Below, in pieces: positions 33,315 through 46,250 of a DNA stretch of 64,000 nt. Source of the DNA: Sisyra terminalis (lineage: Eukaryota > Arthropoda > Insecta > Neuroptera > Sisyridae); NCBI GenBank assembly GCA_958496175.1, contig OY292276.1, forward strand, positions 37,344,449 to 37,408,448. The letters run 5' to 3'. The notes under the pieces were generated by a model. That model did no database searches. It was not told the DNA's origin and was given only the letters and a program-made list of their open reading frames with translations. The position numbers and the translations under genes are program-made. Numbering within the stretch: position 1 is the stretch's first letter; the number at the start of each line of letters is the position of its first letter.

Positions 33315-35485
33315 AAATGCACCACGAGAAATCGTTTCGTTGTTTTCTTAATTCTTTTTTTTACAGCACATCACCGTTTCTGCATTATTTAAGAGTTAAA
33401 GCTGAACTTGCCTAATCGAAACACTCATAAATAATATCAAGCATTAATAGAGTTATCATCACCAATAAATGGTAACAAAAGTAGACATATATGGATTCTT
33501 GTTTCAATCGATTAATTATACAATAATATATTTACGAGACGTGAAAAGTCACAAGGAAAAAAGATTGCGTCGAGGAATTTCATAGAAATTTTTTACTGAA
33601 TTTTATGAGACTTTGTTCGGTGATAATAATATGGAATTCTTAACTCTCAATATATTTTAATCAATTATTTTTATGGAAATATTAAACGCGTTTGAGCTCC
33701 ATAAATTCTAAAGAAAAAAACCTTTTTTACAGTTAGATATATACCTACTTTAAATAAACCACATAACAAATATTTTCATTTCAACGCATAGTTTTATCAC
33801 ATAATTACGATTATAATGAGTCAGCACTAGTAAATCTTGTCTTGTTAATTATAAATTTGATTAACGTGGTCCCAAGTACGCAAAACCAATCTCTAACCAA
33901 ACTCATATTTTTATTCAAAGTGTACAAGTACTTATTGATTTAATCTCATTATTCTTCCAAATTAAATTACCATTTTTATTTTTTTTAATTTCTATGCCAA
34001 ACTTCAACTTTCTCATACAGCTTTTTTTCCTCTTTAGATTGTACCGTAATAAATTTAAACCACACTGATTGTAGTGTCTTGAAAATTTATTAAAACCATA
34101 CTTATCTGAATATAAGATTTTTATAATTCCAATGTCCAATAGAAAATGTAACTGTTTTACGCTTTGAAAAAAGTTTACATAGTTGAAATAAAACAGTGAG
34201 TAAAGACTAAACAATATTTGAATATTATTCAATTAATTGGCTTCATGTGAAGATTGTAATTACGTTTTGATCATTTTCATTGCTTGAATCTATTAAATAA
34301 TAACTAGAATCAAGTCAACACAATGATTTAGCGTTTAATGTTACGTTAAGCTTCAATTTGATAATCAGTGGAAAAAAATTGAAACGGTTTGTATGAGGAA
34401 TTAACATTTTTGAAAATCGTGTCAGTAATTATACATAAACTTAAAATTGAAATAGTTTTTGAGTTTTAATTAGACTATGGTGATTGAAATTAAATGTGTA
34501 ATACTCTGTTTTAAGATTGAGTCACTTTACTCAACACTTCAAACATATTTTTAAAACTTAAAATTGAGTTTTGAACTTACTTTATACAATCCTTGAAAAT
34601 TTGTTAAGTTAAACGCTTTATTAGCAAAGAACACCTTTTTTCATGCTTATATTATTCGTAAAGATATCTCTAAGATTGGTAGAAATTTTACGCAATACAA
34701 TTATCTAAAAAAGTTTTTAAAGTATTCTATGTATTTCGACTGTACATGTTTTTAACTATACTTATTAGGGCTGTCCTTAATAGGGATGTTTTCGAATTTC
34801 TTTGCTCCCAGGCGCTCAAATGCTTCCAAATTGATAAAAAAAAATCCCTGAAAATTTGAACTCTTAATATTAACTTTATATAGTCTGCTCTCCAACTTAA
34901 GTTTCTTATGGAAATAGCGTGGGAAAAATTAATTTGTTCTTCAGAATTCCATAATTCAGCGACAAATAAATCGAAAGTAACTAATCGCGTCATGTTTATT
35001 GTTAATTTAACGCTCTACAAAAAAAGCTCTTATGATTTTTCGCTAAGTCTATTGGCTTAAGAGTTAATGGCTTATCTATTGGCTTAAGAATGCGGCACTA
35101 ATGCTCAATGAAAATATCATTTGATAAAATTCCTCATAAAAACATCTTCTACCCAGGCTATATCAAATGAGGCTATATCAAGGAAAATGAGAAGCTCGGA
35201 GCTTAGTATACAATTTGAAAATTATTTAAAGATTCTTGTAAATTATCATATATAAATTACGCAAAGTCCATTTCTACTTATTCTCATAAGTGCCACCTCT
35301 ATTAAGATTGGTGATTAATATGGTGCATGTATCCCTGTTGAGTTCTTGATGAATAACAGCGTTCCCGCAGTAATGTAACGTGGTAGGTGCTGGGGGGATA
35401 GCCAATGAATGATTCCATTAAAGATTTTTCTTTGAGAAGAATACGGAGAGTGCAAATTTTAAATAATTAAAGAACTTAACTTGGT
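33315..35485. other. AT-rich stretch, no supported gene
   Basis: Minus frames of 105 codons (33915-34232) and 88 codons (34727-34993) have no recognised motif. The latter contains WKHLSAWEQRN and is slightly more protein-like. Short direct repeats TCTATTGGCTTAAGA (about 35048 and 35075) and GGCTATATCAA (about 35157 and 35171) are present. Confidence 0.4.
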
Positions 35486-35487
35486 AT

Positions 35488-36015
35488 TTGACTTACCAAT
35501 TTTCAGAACTAATAATGAAAATAGGGGCGATGGATTTCCGGTTAGTCCTGCGCGTTAAAACACATACATTACGTCATTGTGTTCCCGTTAAGGTGTTGCA
35601 TCCAGTTTCTTATTGTTTCATAGCCACGATTTCTTCATTTTATCAAAACTACGTTTACCCTGTATTACCTGTGAGTTACAGTTTATTAATTTTCTTCAAT
35701 TTACATGATGTGACATGCGACAAGGGAAGATTGGGAGGAACAGGGGGTACGTGTCTCTCCCCCCATTCCCGGATTATATTTTTGTGTACTGTGGAGTTTC
35801 CAGTGACTACAAGCACTGCCGAGCTATCTTTCTCCACCTTAGGCCTTAAGACCTTAAGGCCATATCTTCGCAGCAGGATGACCAAAGACCGTTTAAATGG
35901 ATTGGTTTTCCATCAAGACGTTACGGCAAAAATGGACGCTAATGAAGTGTTGGACATCCTTAGCAGGAAACAAAAAAAAACTGTTTTTATTTTCCACTTG
36001 TGTAGCTGTTCATAA
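35488..36015 (+). pseudogene. hAT transposase C-terminal dimerisation domain relic
   Basis: This is the longest ATG-initiated frame in the window (175 codons). Its last 70 residues match the hAT C-terminal domain: EFPVTTSTAELSFSTLGLK, then LRPYLRSRMTKDRLNGLVF and a DANEVLD..SRKQKK tail. The family pattern is LPVSTA.AERSFS.LK.IK..LRS.M...RLN.L, as in ZMYM1/THAP12-like hAT proteins. The ER of ERSFS is EL here. The first 100 residues do not resemble hAT, so an insertion, rearrangement or frameshift has replaced the upstream domain. No TIRs were found. The 69-codon minus frame inside is antisense noise. Confidence 0.8.
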
Positions 36016-36422
36016 AGTGCTAAAATGTCCTGATCATGTTCTGCTAATTGTTTTTGACTTTTCTGTCCTATAGTTCGGAGTGAACCATAGTCTTTTCGTC
36101 GTCATAAGATATGTATATATTATAAGTTGCTTGATAATTTTATAGAATTCATCAATTTGCATTTTAATTCGTGTAGACTACGTTGAGATCGTTTATAATG
36201 TATAACTGGGTTCCTCCCATGCTGTAGTATTGAAGTTTCTAAACTTTCATTGAACCAACTAGATGTATACAAAGCCTCAATCCTTATGACAGCTTATGGG
36301 GTAGATTTTGTATAATTAAACTTATGTCACTCTATAAAATACTATAATATAATCCTTAAATTGAATCATTTCAATCGGTTCTACAAACGATTTCTCATTT
36401 TTGGTAAATTATTCATTTCTTA

Positions 36423-36695
36423 TACAATATTGTTATTTTTTCAGATTTTGAAATGTCGATGAAAGTCTAAACATGTTTTTTTTAGTTAGTTTGTCGGTCC
36501 TCTAGTTCCCATATAAAATGAATTCGTTACCTATTAATTTAATTTTCTTTTAATCGTTTAATACTGTTTCTGATTTTATTAGTAATTTCTACCTTTTCAC
36601 TACCCTTTACGCTTTTTACATATTTAATGTAAAAAAAAAATCAGGAATCCTATCACCATTTCGTTCACAACTTTACAAATATCAGCACAAAAAAT
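36423..36695 (-). repeat. Dispersed repeat 'A', copy 3
   Basis: The reverse complement shows the same ordered blocks as 10-305: GCTGATATTTGTAAAGTTGTG, GATAGGATTCCTGA, AAAAAGCGTAAAGGGTAGTG, GAAACAGTATTAAACG, AACATGTTTAGACTTTCAT, TTTCAAAATCTGAAAAAAT. It fixes the family length at about 270-300 bp. Confidence 0.75.
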
Positions 36696-36837
36696 ATAGT
36701 GAAGCTTGCTTTTATTTTATTGACGTTTTTATACCAGATGCACTTTTAAATAAAATAAATGCCAAACATAAAATACTTTTGGAACTCTATCATTGCATTA
36801 CTGACAGGGTCGAATTGTTAATCTAATCCATTCACGC

Positions 36838-36915
36838 AAATACACATAGAAAAGTTCATCAAAATCGGTTTAGTAGTTTGGAGAAGTTCAGTGACATGCA
36901 CACCTACAGATAAAT
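36838..36915 (+). repeat. LINE 3'-tail-like motif
   Basis: AGTTCATCAAAATCGGTTTA, GTAGTTTGGAGAAGTTCAGTG and an ACACCTACAGATA end resemble 3' ends of insect RTE-type elements (CAAAATCGGTTCAGTAGTTT.GGAG.T.A.GTGACA). A weaker relative is at 48012-48105. Confidence 0.45.
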
Positions 36916-36919
36916 TATA

Positions 36920-39900
36920 TTACAGAAAACTTGCAAAGATAGGTTTTTCACATAAAATATTTAAATGAGCTAATAATTATTCAAAATAATTATTATGTTG
37001 ATACCTGTATTTCAGCTTTCAGTAAAAATGCTTCTGTTTAATTTATATCAAAGAAAAATTGAAATGTCCAAACATTATTTATACATAATTAAATTATAAA
37101 CACGCAATTTTCTTATATCTGCTGCCTTTTTCTTTTAAACTTGTTAAAGACTAAATTTCACCTTTACTTGGTCTCTTTGATTAACAATTTTTTTCCGGCA
37201 TACATAGTTATATTTACGTGCAATAAATACAATTTTCATTATACAGTAATAAACTTCTGTTCTGATAAACATTAAAATGTCTCATTTTAAAATACTATCT
37301 CAAAATTAATAACTAGCGAAGAGATACTTTTAATTTATTTGCTTTTAATAATGAAATTATGGAAGCAGATGCATCGCCCCAAAGTCGAATATTTTTATAT
37401 GTAAATCATCTCATTTTTCATTAAACTTTATGACTACATGGTAAAATGCTAATATTTACAATTACCAATTGTTCCGAAGAATATTTTTATTTGTGTTAAT
37501 TTGAAGGGATAGCAGAAAAAAAATGAAACAAATTACCAAATACCGAACGGAACAGTTTTGATATCATGAAAACTTAATTCTAATTTTCTAGTAATCTAAA
37601 AGTTATTTTAAGAGGTTTTTAAATTATTTGATTTTTTTTGAAGAAAAAAATATCTTTTGTTATAGAAATTCTTCGATTTTATAATTATTTTGTGCTCAGC
37701 GATACTATCGCATGCAGATAACGAAATACGAAGAGAGATGCTAATTAGATTGAAATTATTAACAATACAACAACACGAGCCAAGAAAATAATGACAGATG
37801 GTTGGTCGGTTATTTTCGAGGACTGACTTTTTAACAGTTAAACATATTTAAACACATCAAATGCACTGAATTAGTTCTACTTTATTTAACTGGCATAAAT
37901 TACCATTGTATACGTGGTAGGTATGTACATCTACACGTGCACAATTACTATCAAATCACCTCATACTATTTGTTTTCATAAGAAAAACTCAATCGTCAAC
38001 AACCACGAGCACCAATTCATCACTTTCATCCAAGTGCATCATTGAATTTTGATTTTTCTAATTTTGAATTGTTTCCAAATTTTCAACTTGAAATTCCGAA
38101 TTTTAATGCACCTGCCTGTATATTCATTTAAATTGGGTGTAGATCGATACAATAAATCAAACCTCCTACAAAACTTGCATTTCGTATGCATTATGTATTA
38201 AGTATAAGTCTTATTGAATAAAATGCATACATAAAATTGTCCATGGAAACATTTTCTGCATGCAGCAGGCTTTTTCTTCAGTCATTCAAATAACCCAACG
38301 CAAGTCGTGATACGCCAGCCCTTGTTCTTTCTAACCGTTCCAATCGTATTTTTCAGTTGAATAATAATAATAAATATATTTATTATGTTAAGAACAATAA
38401 AATAAATTACATATTATAACATAAAATACTTTTGACAGGTGAAAGATTATATCGCTTTTTTGTGTCTTTTCAAAAATTTCTTCTTTTGAAAAAAAACAAC
38501 TTGAAAACAAATTTCCACTTTCCATAACTATTGATTCCTTTTTAATTTAATTAGCTAATTATCTCCATTTTAACGACGATTTTAAAATCTTCAAATAAGT
38601 AATCTCAACCATACCACAAATTATTATTTTTATTTACAAATATTTAATCCTGAATCGAATACACTGGTAGTCATTTAAGTCTTCTTATGATTCAGTTGTT
38701 CTAAAAAAGCCCCGTTTCTTCGTAATATAGACATAAATTACAGAAGAGAAAATAAAATTTGACTTTAACATCAAATTTTAATAGCTTGACATCATCAAAT
38801 TAAGAAATTAAAAAAGATATTTTCATCGAGAAACGAACCGTAAAAACTCCATAGAGCCAATCAAATTTTCTACGCATTTACCGGCTCTCTAATAACATTC
38901 ACCGGTTTTTACGTCAATTGATTTGAGAATTTTCGCTCATTTTGCATGATTTTTTTTAATATTTAATTTGCAATCGAGAGAGTTAGCCATAAACATATTA
39001 TTGGCGATAATTTATGGTGTTTGTTCTGTGAATTTTTCACTTAAAGATTTTATTAGTTGCTATTTTATAATTAACACACAAATATTAAAAACTCTCGGAA
39101 TATATTTGCGCGGGACAGATGTTTAAAATAATAATTATTATTAGTCAGAATGCACTGTCATTTCACATATCAAAAAAGTTAACATAATAGTATAAAGAAA
39201 ACGGAAATTATTTGGTTAAAATGTTTGGGCGACCTAATTAAAATAATTGACTAAAATTATATGGATTTGTATGAATCGAAATCTGGAAAGCACCACAACT
39301 TTAGATTGGAAAAAAAGTGCGAAACTTTTTTAAGTTCTTGACCCAAAACACAGTTAGTGTATTTATTTCATGTTTTGTTGCAGAAAATTAGTGTTTCTTT
39401 ATACGAAAGAATTGCCAATAATGTTCCTGTGAACTTTTTGTTGTTCTCAGTAAAGTTGACAAAGGTACTGGTTTACAAGTAGATTTGAGTAAATGATGGT
39501 TGTAATGATGTGGCATGCTGATTATTGGTTATCCGATAATTCATTTGGATGCTCTAGGCGCTAGGGTTTAAGGAACTTACTTCCTACCATTTCCAGGCCA
39601 TTTATTCTTCATTGTTAGTTTCCCATAGTTTTTTCTTCTGATTTTAACGGTTCAGAGGATCATTGCAGAAAAGTAAAAGTTCCAAAGCTCTACGTAATAG
39701 ACTTAAAGGAATTTTCACACTTATAACATGAATTCAAAAATCATTATACATTCTTTTAGCTTTTAATTTGAACTTCGGTGGCAATTAACGTTAAGTTATT
39801 ACGTTAAGTATCTCAAGTTAATCAATTTTAGTGGAAAATATATTTTTTTATACGTATCAATTTTAGATGTACCGAATCGTACTAAGAAGGGTAGAGATTT

Positions 39901-40845
39901 AATTTTGAGAATACAGAAATTTCTTTTTTTACTTTTGTTAATAAATAATAATCAAATCTACTATAATCATTTTTAAAAAAAAAATAGTATTAAAGTACGA
40001 TTTTTTTTTGTATTAGAAAACAATACAAAAATTATTTACTTTTTTATATTACTTGCTCCGTGCATGATGGAAACGACATCTGACGGCTGCACTAAAGTAT
40101 GCTTATTTATCCATTATGTGGATTCATTACCAAACTTTTGATTGTCGTAATTGTTTTGATTATCGTCGCTTTTACAGAAAAAGGAAATATGAATAAAACA
40201 GGAAATAATATTGGTGCATCTATGTTTGCAGTGAACTCTATGTTTATTCCGACATATATAAATAAGTAATATATATACATTTTTGTAGTTAATAACACAA
40301 CAACCATTAACGAGCATAATCTAACGAAATTTCGACCACTATTAGCGCTGCGATCGATTCACTTGTCCCCACCATGACTTTGCTCCCGGCGAATACATGC
40401 ATCAATTTTATTACATTCTTCCCACAATAAATTTTCTAATGGTTCTCAAATCTATAAGTACAGTTAAGGGTGTAAATTGTTTTCAATATTAATCGATTTA
40501 CTTAATTTATTTATCCACAAGTCAAAGTAATAACCTTAGCAATCGTGAATTGTCGGCAAATAACAATTATAAAAGAATGTTAATTGTAATATGTCATTAA
40601 AATCACAATATAGAACCACTGAAGACTTACAATTAAGGAGGATAAGTTAATTTTGAATCTTTTCTACATATTCGTATACCCAAATATAATAAAGGATACA
40701 GTTGGGTTCACAGTTACAAGATATTAGCGAGGGCGAAAAAAATCCTTAGAATCTTTTAAAGTTTTACTTAAATGAGAAAAAAAATCGTTACATCTTTAGT
40801 AAAAACCAAATAAGTGCACCAGTACAAAGTAATTGATTTTCACTG
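36920..40845. other. AT-rich stretch, no gene seen
   Basis: Two overlapping minus frames at 40107-40317 have no recognisable content. No repeats matching other families of the window were noticed. Confidence 0.5.
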
Positions 40846-40849
40846 ACTA

Positions 40850-40935
40850 AAAAGCGATTTCGTCCTCTACCTGGCAAAATCGGCATATTGGGTCACCCAC
40901 ATGTACTCTAATTTTAGACAAGTATTTTTACAGAG
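40850..40935 (-). pseudogene. LINE ORF2 zinc-knuckle fragment
   Basis: The reverse complement reads HVGDPICRFCQVEDEI, parallel to VGDPRCRFCQAKDEM at about 15165 on the plus strand. It faces the RT relic at 41120-41580 in the opposite orientation, so the locus is rearranged or built from two insertions. Confidence 0.65.
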
Positions 40936-41119
40936 TATTACACGACAGCACAATATGCGAATGGCATGACATTTTTAGTGTCCGAAGATACCTATCCGAA
41001 TACTGAGAAAAGAATTCATTCTTGAGAAAAATCCAATGAATGATGCAAAAAAACGAGTTCTTTTGAACCCATTGAAATCTATAGTGGTACCGTTTTGGTT
41101 GAGACCAGAACACTATAGA

Positions 41120-41580
41120 GGACAAATTCAATTAGATGGGACGATTTTTCCTGTTTAACAAACGGTGCAGTACCTAGGGATGCACCTGGATTCCAAACTA
41201 ACGTGGAAAAACCACATTGATGGGTTGGTCATAAGATTGCGAGGGGAAGCTCAAACAACTGAAGCAGCTATTAATACATACTATACCTCTGAACCATTGC
41301 ATGAAACTTTTAATATATAAAATATTAATAAGACCTATATGAACGTACGCGTGTAGCCTATCCCCCACGGCCGAGAAAATACGCACCCAAAAAATACAAG
41401 TGCAACAAAATCGAATTTTAAGATTAATATCAAACGCATTATGGTACATGAAAGGTTCAGTGCTATATCAGGATTTCCAAATCACACGAATACAAGATGG
41501 CATCAGGGCTGAATCCGCCTGCACTCTAGCATCGAAAACCATGAAAACCTTGTTAAGGAATAAGCATCCAAACAAATAAT
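41120..41580 (+). pseudogene. Jockey-type LINE RT C-terminal relic
   Basis: With one frameshift near 41250 and two stops it reads QIQLDGTIFPV, VQYLGMHLDSKLTWKNHI, LKQLKQLL, KLLIYKILIRPI, a stop in place of Trp, TYACSLSPTAEK, IQVQQNRILRLISNALWYMK, VLYQDFQITRIQDGIR, and a TAA at the end. This is the full order of the Jockey RT thumb and beyond (V.YLG..LD..LTW..HI ... LLYK..LRPIWTYG ... IQ..QN..LR.I..APWY..N ... DL....V...I). The minus frame at 41198-41449 is its antisense shadow. Confidence 0.9.
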
Positions 41581-41584
41581 TCAA

Positions 41585-44260
41585 ATCAGAAGATTGAAAA
41601 GAAAAAAAATAATAACCTAATGTGCAAAAAAATAATAATATTTAACTGAACACTATATATAATTCTAATTGCGAAAAACACATATCTGATTCGGTAGTTA
41701 CTGAATAGTCACCGAATAACTATGTCATGTCAATTAGGTACTTTAAAAGTCTAGGTACTATAAATAAGTTGAGCAAAAAAGTGGACGATTAAAAAAACCT
41801 TTTAAAGAAATAAAAATTTGTTTAAATTTTAAAAAATTGCGATTAACAATATTTGCGAATAGTATCGGATGAAAATGTACTTTTTATTAACTGTACTAAA
41901 ATGATTGATCACGTTTAATTTAATTGACTTATAGCTATGTGTAGATATTTGTATTGATGTATAGGGACCTGATCGTATCTCCTGCTGCTTTAGCATTAAC
42001 CCCTCAGCGTTAATGCAATGAATAATATTTACACTTTACAAATGCATTAATACACAAAAATTCATATTTTTTGAAATGTTGCAAACAAAATAAAAGTGCA
42101 TATTTTTTTTCTGTAGGGTGAAAAACTAATAATTTTTGAATACTTCATTAAATTATTATGCAAATACAACGTAGTGCATTATTATTTGCATCCAACCCAA
42201 AGAAGGCGCCTCTTTGATGCAAAACTGAATGATAGAAATGCATTCTTTCTAAATCCTCAGTATCATCATATTATTCAAATGTAATAATATACTCTTTTAT
42301 TCCATTAGGTGTAAGTTTATTTCCGACTTATCATCATTATAATTAATGGTTATTGAGACATGAATAACCCGATGCGAAGATTGTACGTAATACCTTTGAC
42401 TTTTTATCATTTACCGTTATCAAATAGGTTCAAAAATTTATTAAAATAATAAAATGTGGGCACTATAGATATACGCGAATAAAAATACGAAATTGTCTCA
42501 TTGTCTTATTGCTGATTTATTTCAAATGGACCATTGCAAACGAAATTGCTTCATAAATAAGAAATGAAATTTATGAGAAAAAAGCACAAATAATGTTAAA
42601 AGTGTAATGGTGAAGATAATAATTTAAACTGAAACGAGACGTTCAAAACGACCGAAACAAGTCACAATTCTCATTACGATTGTTGCCTTTTATTTTCATT
42701 TTAGACCGATTTTAGTTGCTTCATTAGGTGCATCTTCAGCATGAAAATGCATACATTGTACACGAATCAAACGGCTTGACACGGTAGGGCTATTTTTCTT
42801 CATATACGATAAGTCGACCCGTTGCTACATTATAAAATCTACAACGACCATATTTTACATTACGCGCTTGCATTTACAAGGTAATCGAAAAGAAATGGAA
42901 GATGTTTTATGTATGTTTATAATCTAAAATGCATTTATGAGATAAACACGAGTTTGTAGGTACATACGCCATTTAATTACAATGATGAATAGATGTGTAC
43001 AGCTCTAATGATGATGATGGCTTCAATCAAATGTTACAGCTACTTTCGGGATCTTTAAAACGCAAAATTCACACTTATAAGGAAAAAAATCAATAAAAAT
43101 AAAAAATAATGTGGAATTCATCGAAACAATTCATTCATCTGGAAGGCAAATAATCAAAACGGGTTGTTTCTAGTCAAGATTTTCCGATACTTTTAATGCA
43201 TGTGGGATGAAATAATAAGTATTGGTAGGTAATGGTAATAGTAATAATAATAGACTGATGAAAATAATCGTTTTATTCCTCTCAGTAGGCAGATATTAAA
43301 TATTGAACTTATACTTCGATGTGTTCCGTATAGGTCAATGAAGACATCAAAAGTACAAAACGATTGTGATTTATGGTCAACCATCAAATGAATTCTTCAA
43401 ACCTCATGCAATATAATTATTACTAGTCAAATACCTAAAGGCGCTAATGTCTATGCCCATTATGACGATATAGTATTTATTATTTGTGATTTATGCATCA
43501 TGATTATAATTTATTTTTACCCTTTATAATAATCGTAAACATTTTATAATTTCTTATTTAATTCAAACGTGTGGTAGTTAAAATTATTACAATTAATAAT
43601 TAATTTATGAATTCATAAAAATTACACTTCTTACAAATAAAAAGATTAAATTAACATTGTTTATATTGAAGAACAATATAATAATCATTTTCAATAGTTT
43701 AATTTTATAGTTCTTCTATTTAGGTATTAATTTCTTAATGATATTTATTTCAAATAAATACTTATTTAGTTAATTATTATTCCATTAACTATGTATGTTA
43801 TGCATGTACTTTAAATTCAATACTGAAAATAACTGTAAGGAATTTTTAATTGAAAATACTTTTATGAAACTTTTTCTTGGGTTTTATAGTTTTATATGAA
43901 ACACGGTAGATGTGAAATAACTTCTAGCAGCTAAAAAAATAATTTTAAATAGTACCGTAAATAGAACCAAAAGACATTATTTTCACTGAATTTACTAAAC
44001 TTTGAAGTAAATATTCTTATAACTCTTAATAATAATGAACAAACTTTATTATTATATTTTTCTAGATGTGCTTCTAGGCTTTTTGAACATTTTCTGATGA
44101 ATAAACTTTGGATTTTTTTTCAAATTTAATTTTTTATTTTAGGTAGGTAAGTATACATTTATTCATCGTTAAGGGAGACTTTTTCTTAGGGGCTTTTTGT
44201 GCTGCGTCCTAAAAAACTATTGTGCCCCTCTTTTGTTTTTTGTTCCAATTGATGAGGTCT
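41585..44260. other. AT-rich stretch, no gene seen
   Basis: No recognisable coding, TIR or SINE signal. Confidence 0.55.
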
Positions 44261-44261
44261 A

Positions 44262-44690
44262 AGGGTGCAAACGATACATAGATTTTTTCAAAAATCGATA
44301 TATCGTTCATTAATGTCGATATTTTTACATCGTTGTTGAAACCGAAAACATAGATAATACATCGTTCTTCATGAGCAATGTTTTATGAACGATATTATTT
44401 TATCATAGCATCATCACATAGCCCGTTCATAATCTACAACTACACAAATAAACAAATACTTCTCTCAGTCACAGGCGTAGATTTGTGAAGTCCAGTTTAT
44501 TATATAACGTGTGAGATTATAAATTGACGAAGTTTATATTTTTACTGTATAGTATGCTATTGTTTATGAAATATTTTTTATAAATATATTTAAATGATGG
44601 TAAAAACCGTAAAAACCATCGAAAAAAATTGATAAATCATTCATAAACTTTGATGTTTTTAACATCGATGCTTCACTTTTAAAAGTATTG
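44262..44690. mobile_element. Probable hAT-type MITE with palindromic subterminal repeats
   Basis: The left side has TAAGGGTGCAAACGATACAT followed by ATCGATATATCGTT motifs. The right side has AACATCGATGCTTCAC, whose reverse complement GTGAAGCATCGATGTT is related in layout. Repeated ATCGAT/ATCGTT words at both ends resemble Ac-like hAT termini. No convincing 8-bp TSD was found. Confidence 0.38.
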
Positions 44691-44729
44691 ATGTTCTAAT
44701 ATGTTTTTAAGAGCAATGTTGTATTCCCA

Positions 44730-45360
44730 GTCAGGCCTGCTTCTGAAATAAATTTCAGCAGATATATCCAATCGGATGTTTAAATTTCCCAGTTTATGCC
44801 CAGGTGACCCAAGAGAGCTGAGATGGCTTTGAGTCATAGTTGGGTACTCAAATGGTACGTGGGAGCAGTTTTCTTTCTCCCGTCACATTTCCTGTATTCA
44901 CTTAACTCAGTGTTTATCCCTATAGTTTGGAAATACTTTCTCAAATTGCAGTGTCCTGTTAATAGAGCTACCAGCACTCTGACATCCATCCTATTTATGT
45001 TTAGAAGTCATTTGGTCAAAGGTTTCTTTATTATAACCTATGAGAATTAACCTTCAAAGTTGATATTCATGGATTTTTTGTTTTACTCATTTTGAATTCA
45101 TTTGGCTTTTTCTTAGCTATATATTTTGTGTTGTGCATATCGGCACATCTATAGCCAGCTCTGAACCCATAAATGGTATATTAGAGCCTATTTTTGCAAG
45201 ATCATGTGCCTATTTGCTACTTTTCATATCAAAATATCCTGGTATCAAGGCAAGTGTTACTTCGTTGTAGCCAACTGAGTAAAGAGTGTTTTACATTTTC
45301 AGTAAGTTTGGAATTCGTCTGATGAGATTTGATCGCTTTAATTGTGGGCTAGCAATCTGA
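44730..45360 (-). pseudogene. I/R1-group LINE ORF2 relic: RNase H and C-terminus
   Basis: Minus strand, first part (about 45120-45360): TNSKLTENV, then YNEVTLALIPGYFDMKSS, AHDLAKIGSNIPFMGSELAI. These match the RNase H end (V.L.WVPGH.GI.GNE.AD.LAR.GS ... F.GPEP). Second part (about 44730-45030): RVLVALLTGHCNLRKYFQTI, then SEYRKCDGRKKT, LLGSPGH, matching LL.TGHC.L..HL...G....P.CR.C...EET..H. Active-site residues are partly lost. The plus frame at 44823-45050 is antisense. Confidence 0.85.
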
Positions 45361-45364
45361 GAGG

Positions 45365-45955
45365 ATTCTTAAAATTTTATTAATGAATGAATGAATGATA
45401 AAGTAAATGTTATACTTAAAGTTAATAAATGAATTTTCGGATGAAACTTTTAAAAATTTAACCACTATCTTATTTATCTATTGACATACAAAACATCAAT
45501 AATAGTTTTGGTTTTCGTACATCGAGTTATTTTACATTGGTTAATATATAAATTACAAGAACCAACCATTTACTTTAGTTTAAAAAAAATATCGGTTTAT
45601 TGCATTATAAGAAAATTTGATCAACTCATACGAATATTATCTCAGTTAATTAAGATTATCTCAGTTACTAAGCTATAAGACTATTATAAAAACATTTTAA
45701 ATACAAAAAAAGGATTTATTTTACTCAATTGTCTTTTCATATTACAGTATTAAAGTATATATTTTTGTTTTCAAAATACGGCAACGTAAAAAATAGCTCT
45801 TATTTTTTGAAAATTTAGGAAAATGGAGACTGTATTACTTGTGTTAAAAAAATTGTAAAAATACAAATTACATGCCTATTAAATTTAAAATTATATAGTC
45901 CCATCTTCATTCAAATGATACATGTAATCAAGTCTACGAAAAAATACTTCCGCTT
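45365..45955. other. AT-rich stretch, no gene seen
   Basis: Starts with GAATGAATGAATGA repeats at the LINE edge. Otherwise featureless. Confidence 0.5.
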
Positions 45956-45959
45956 GAAA

Positions 45960-46250
45960 TAGCGGAAATGGTCGCGTGCCTCTAACACCTACTTAGATCG
46001 GATCAAGAATATATCTAACATAAGTACGAAAGACGGCCGTCCATCGTCGTATCCATAATAATATAGCGTTCGATCAACATTTAAATGAGTGAAAGAAAAT
46101 GCTTCTTCCACATCTAAACCGCGGCCACTGTCTCCTCAGAGTGTCTCGTCTTCGCGGCACTTGTTACAAACATTTATGCATAAACATGACAAGCGGCCCC
46201 CGTCTTTTTAAGACAGGTGCATCACCGAGGAACGTGTGTTCAACATGCTT
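45960..46250. other. GC-richer block, possible regulatory or exonic DNA
   Basis: Contains GACGGCCGTCC, CCGCGGCC, TTCGCGGCAC and AAGCGGCCCCCG within AT-rich surroundings. No transposon motif and no convincing frame (a 75-codon frame from 46217 is unremarkable). Could be a conserved non-coding element or promoter-proximal sequence. Confidence 0.28.

Noticed and set aside
41198..41449. 83-codon minus-strand frame
   Set aside because: Antisense shadow of the Jockey RT relic on the plus strand.
44823..45050. 75-codon plus-strand frame
   Set aside because: Antisense to the LINE ORF2 C-terminus on the minus strand.
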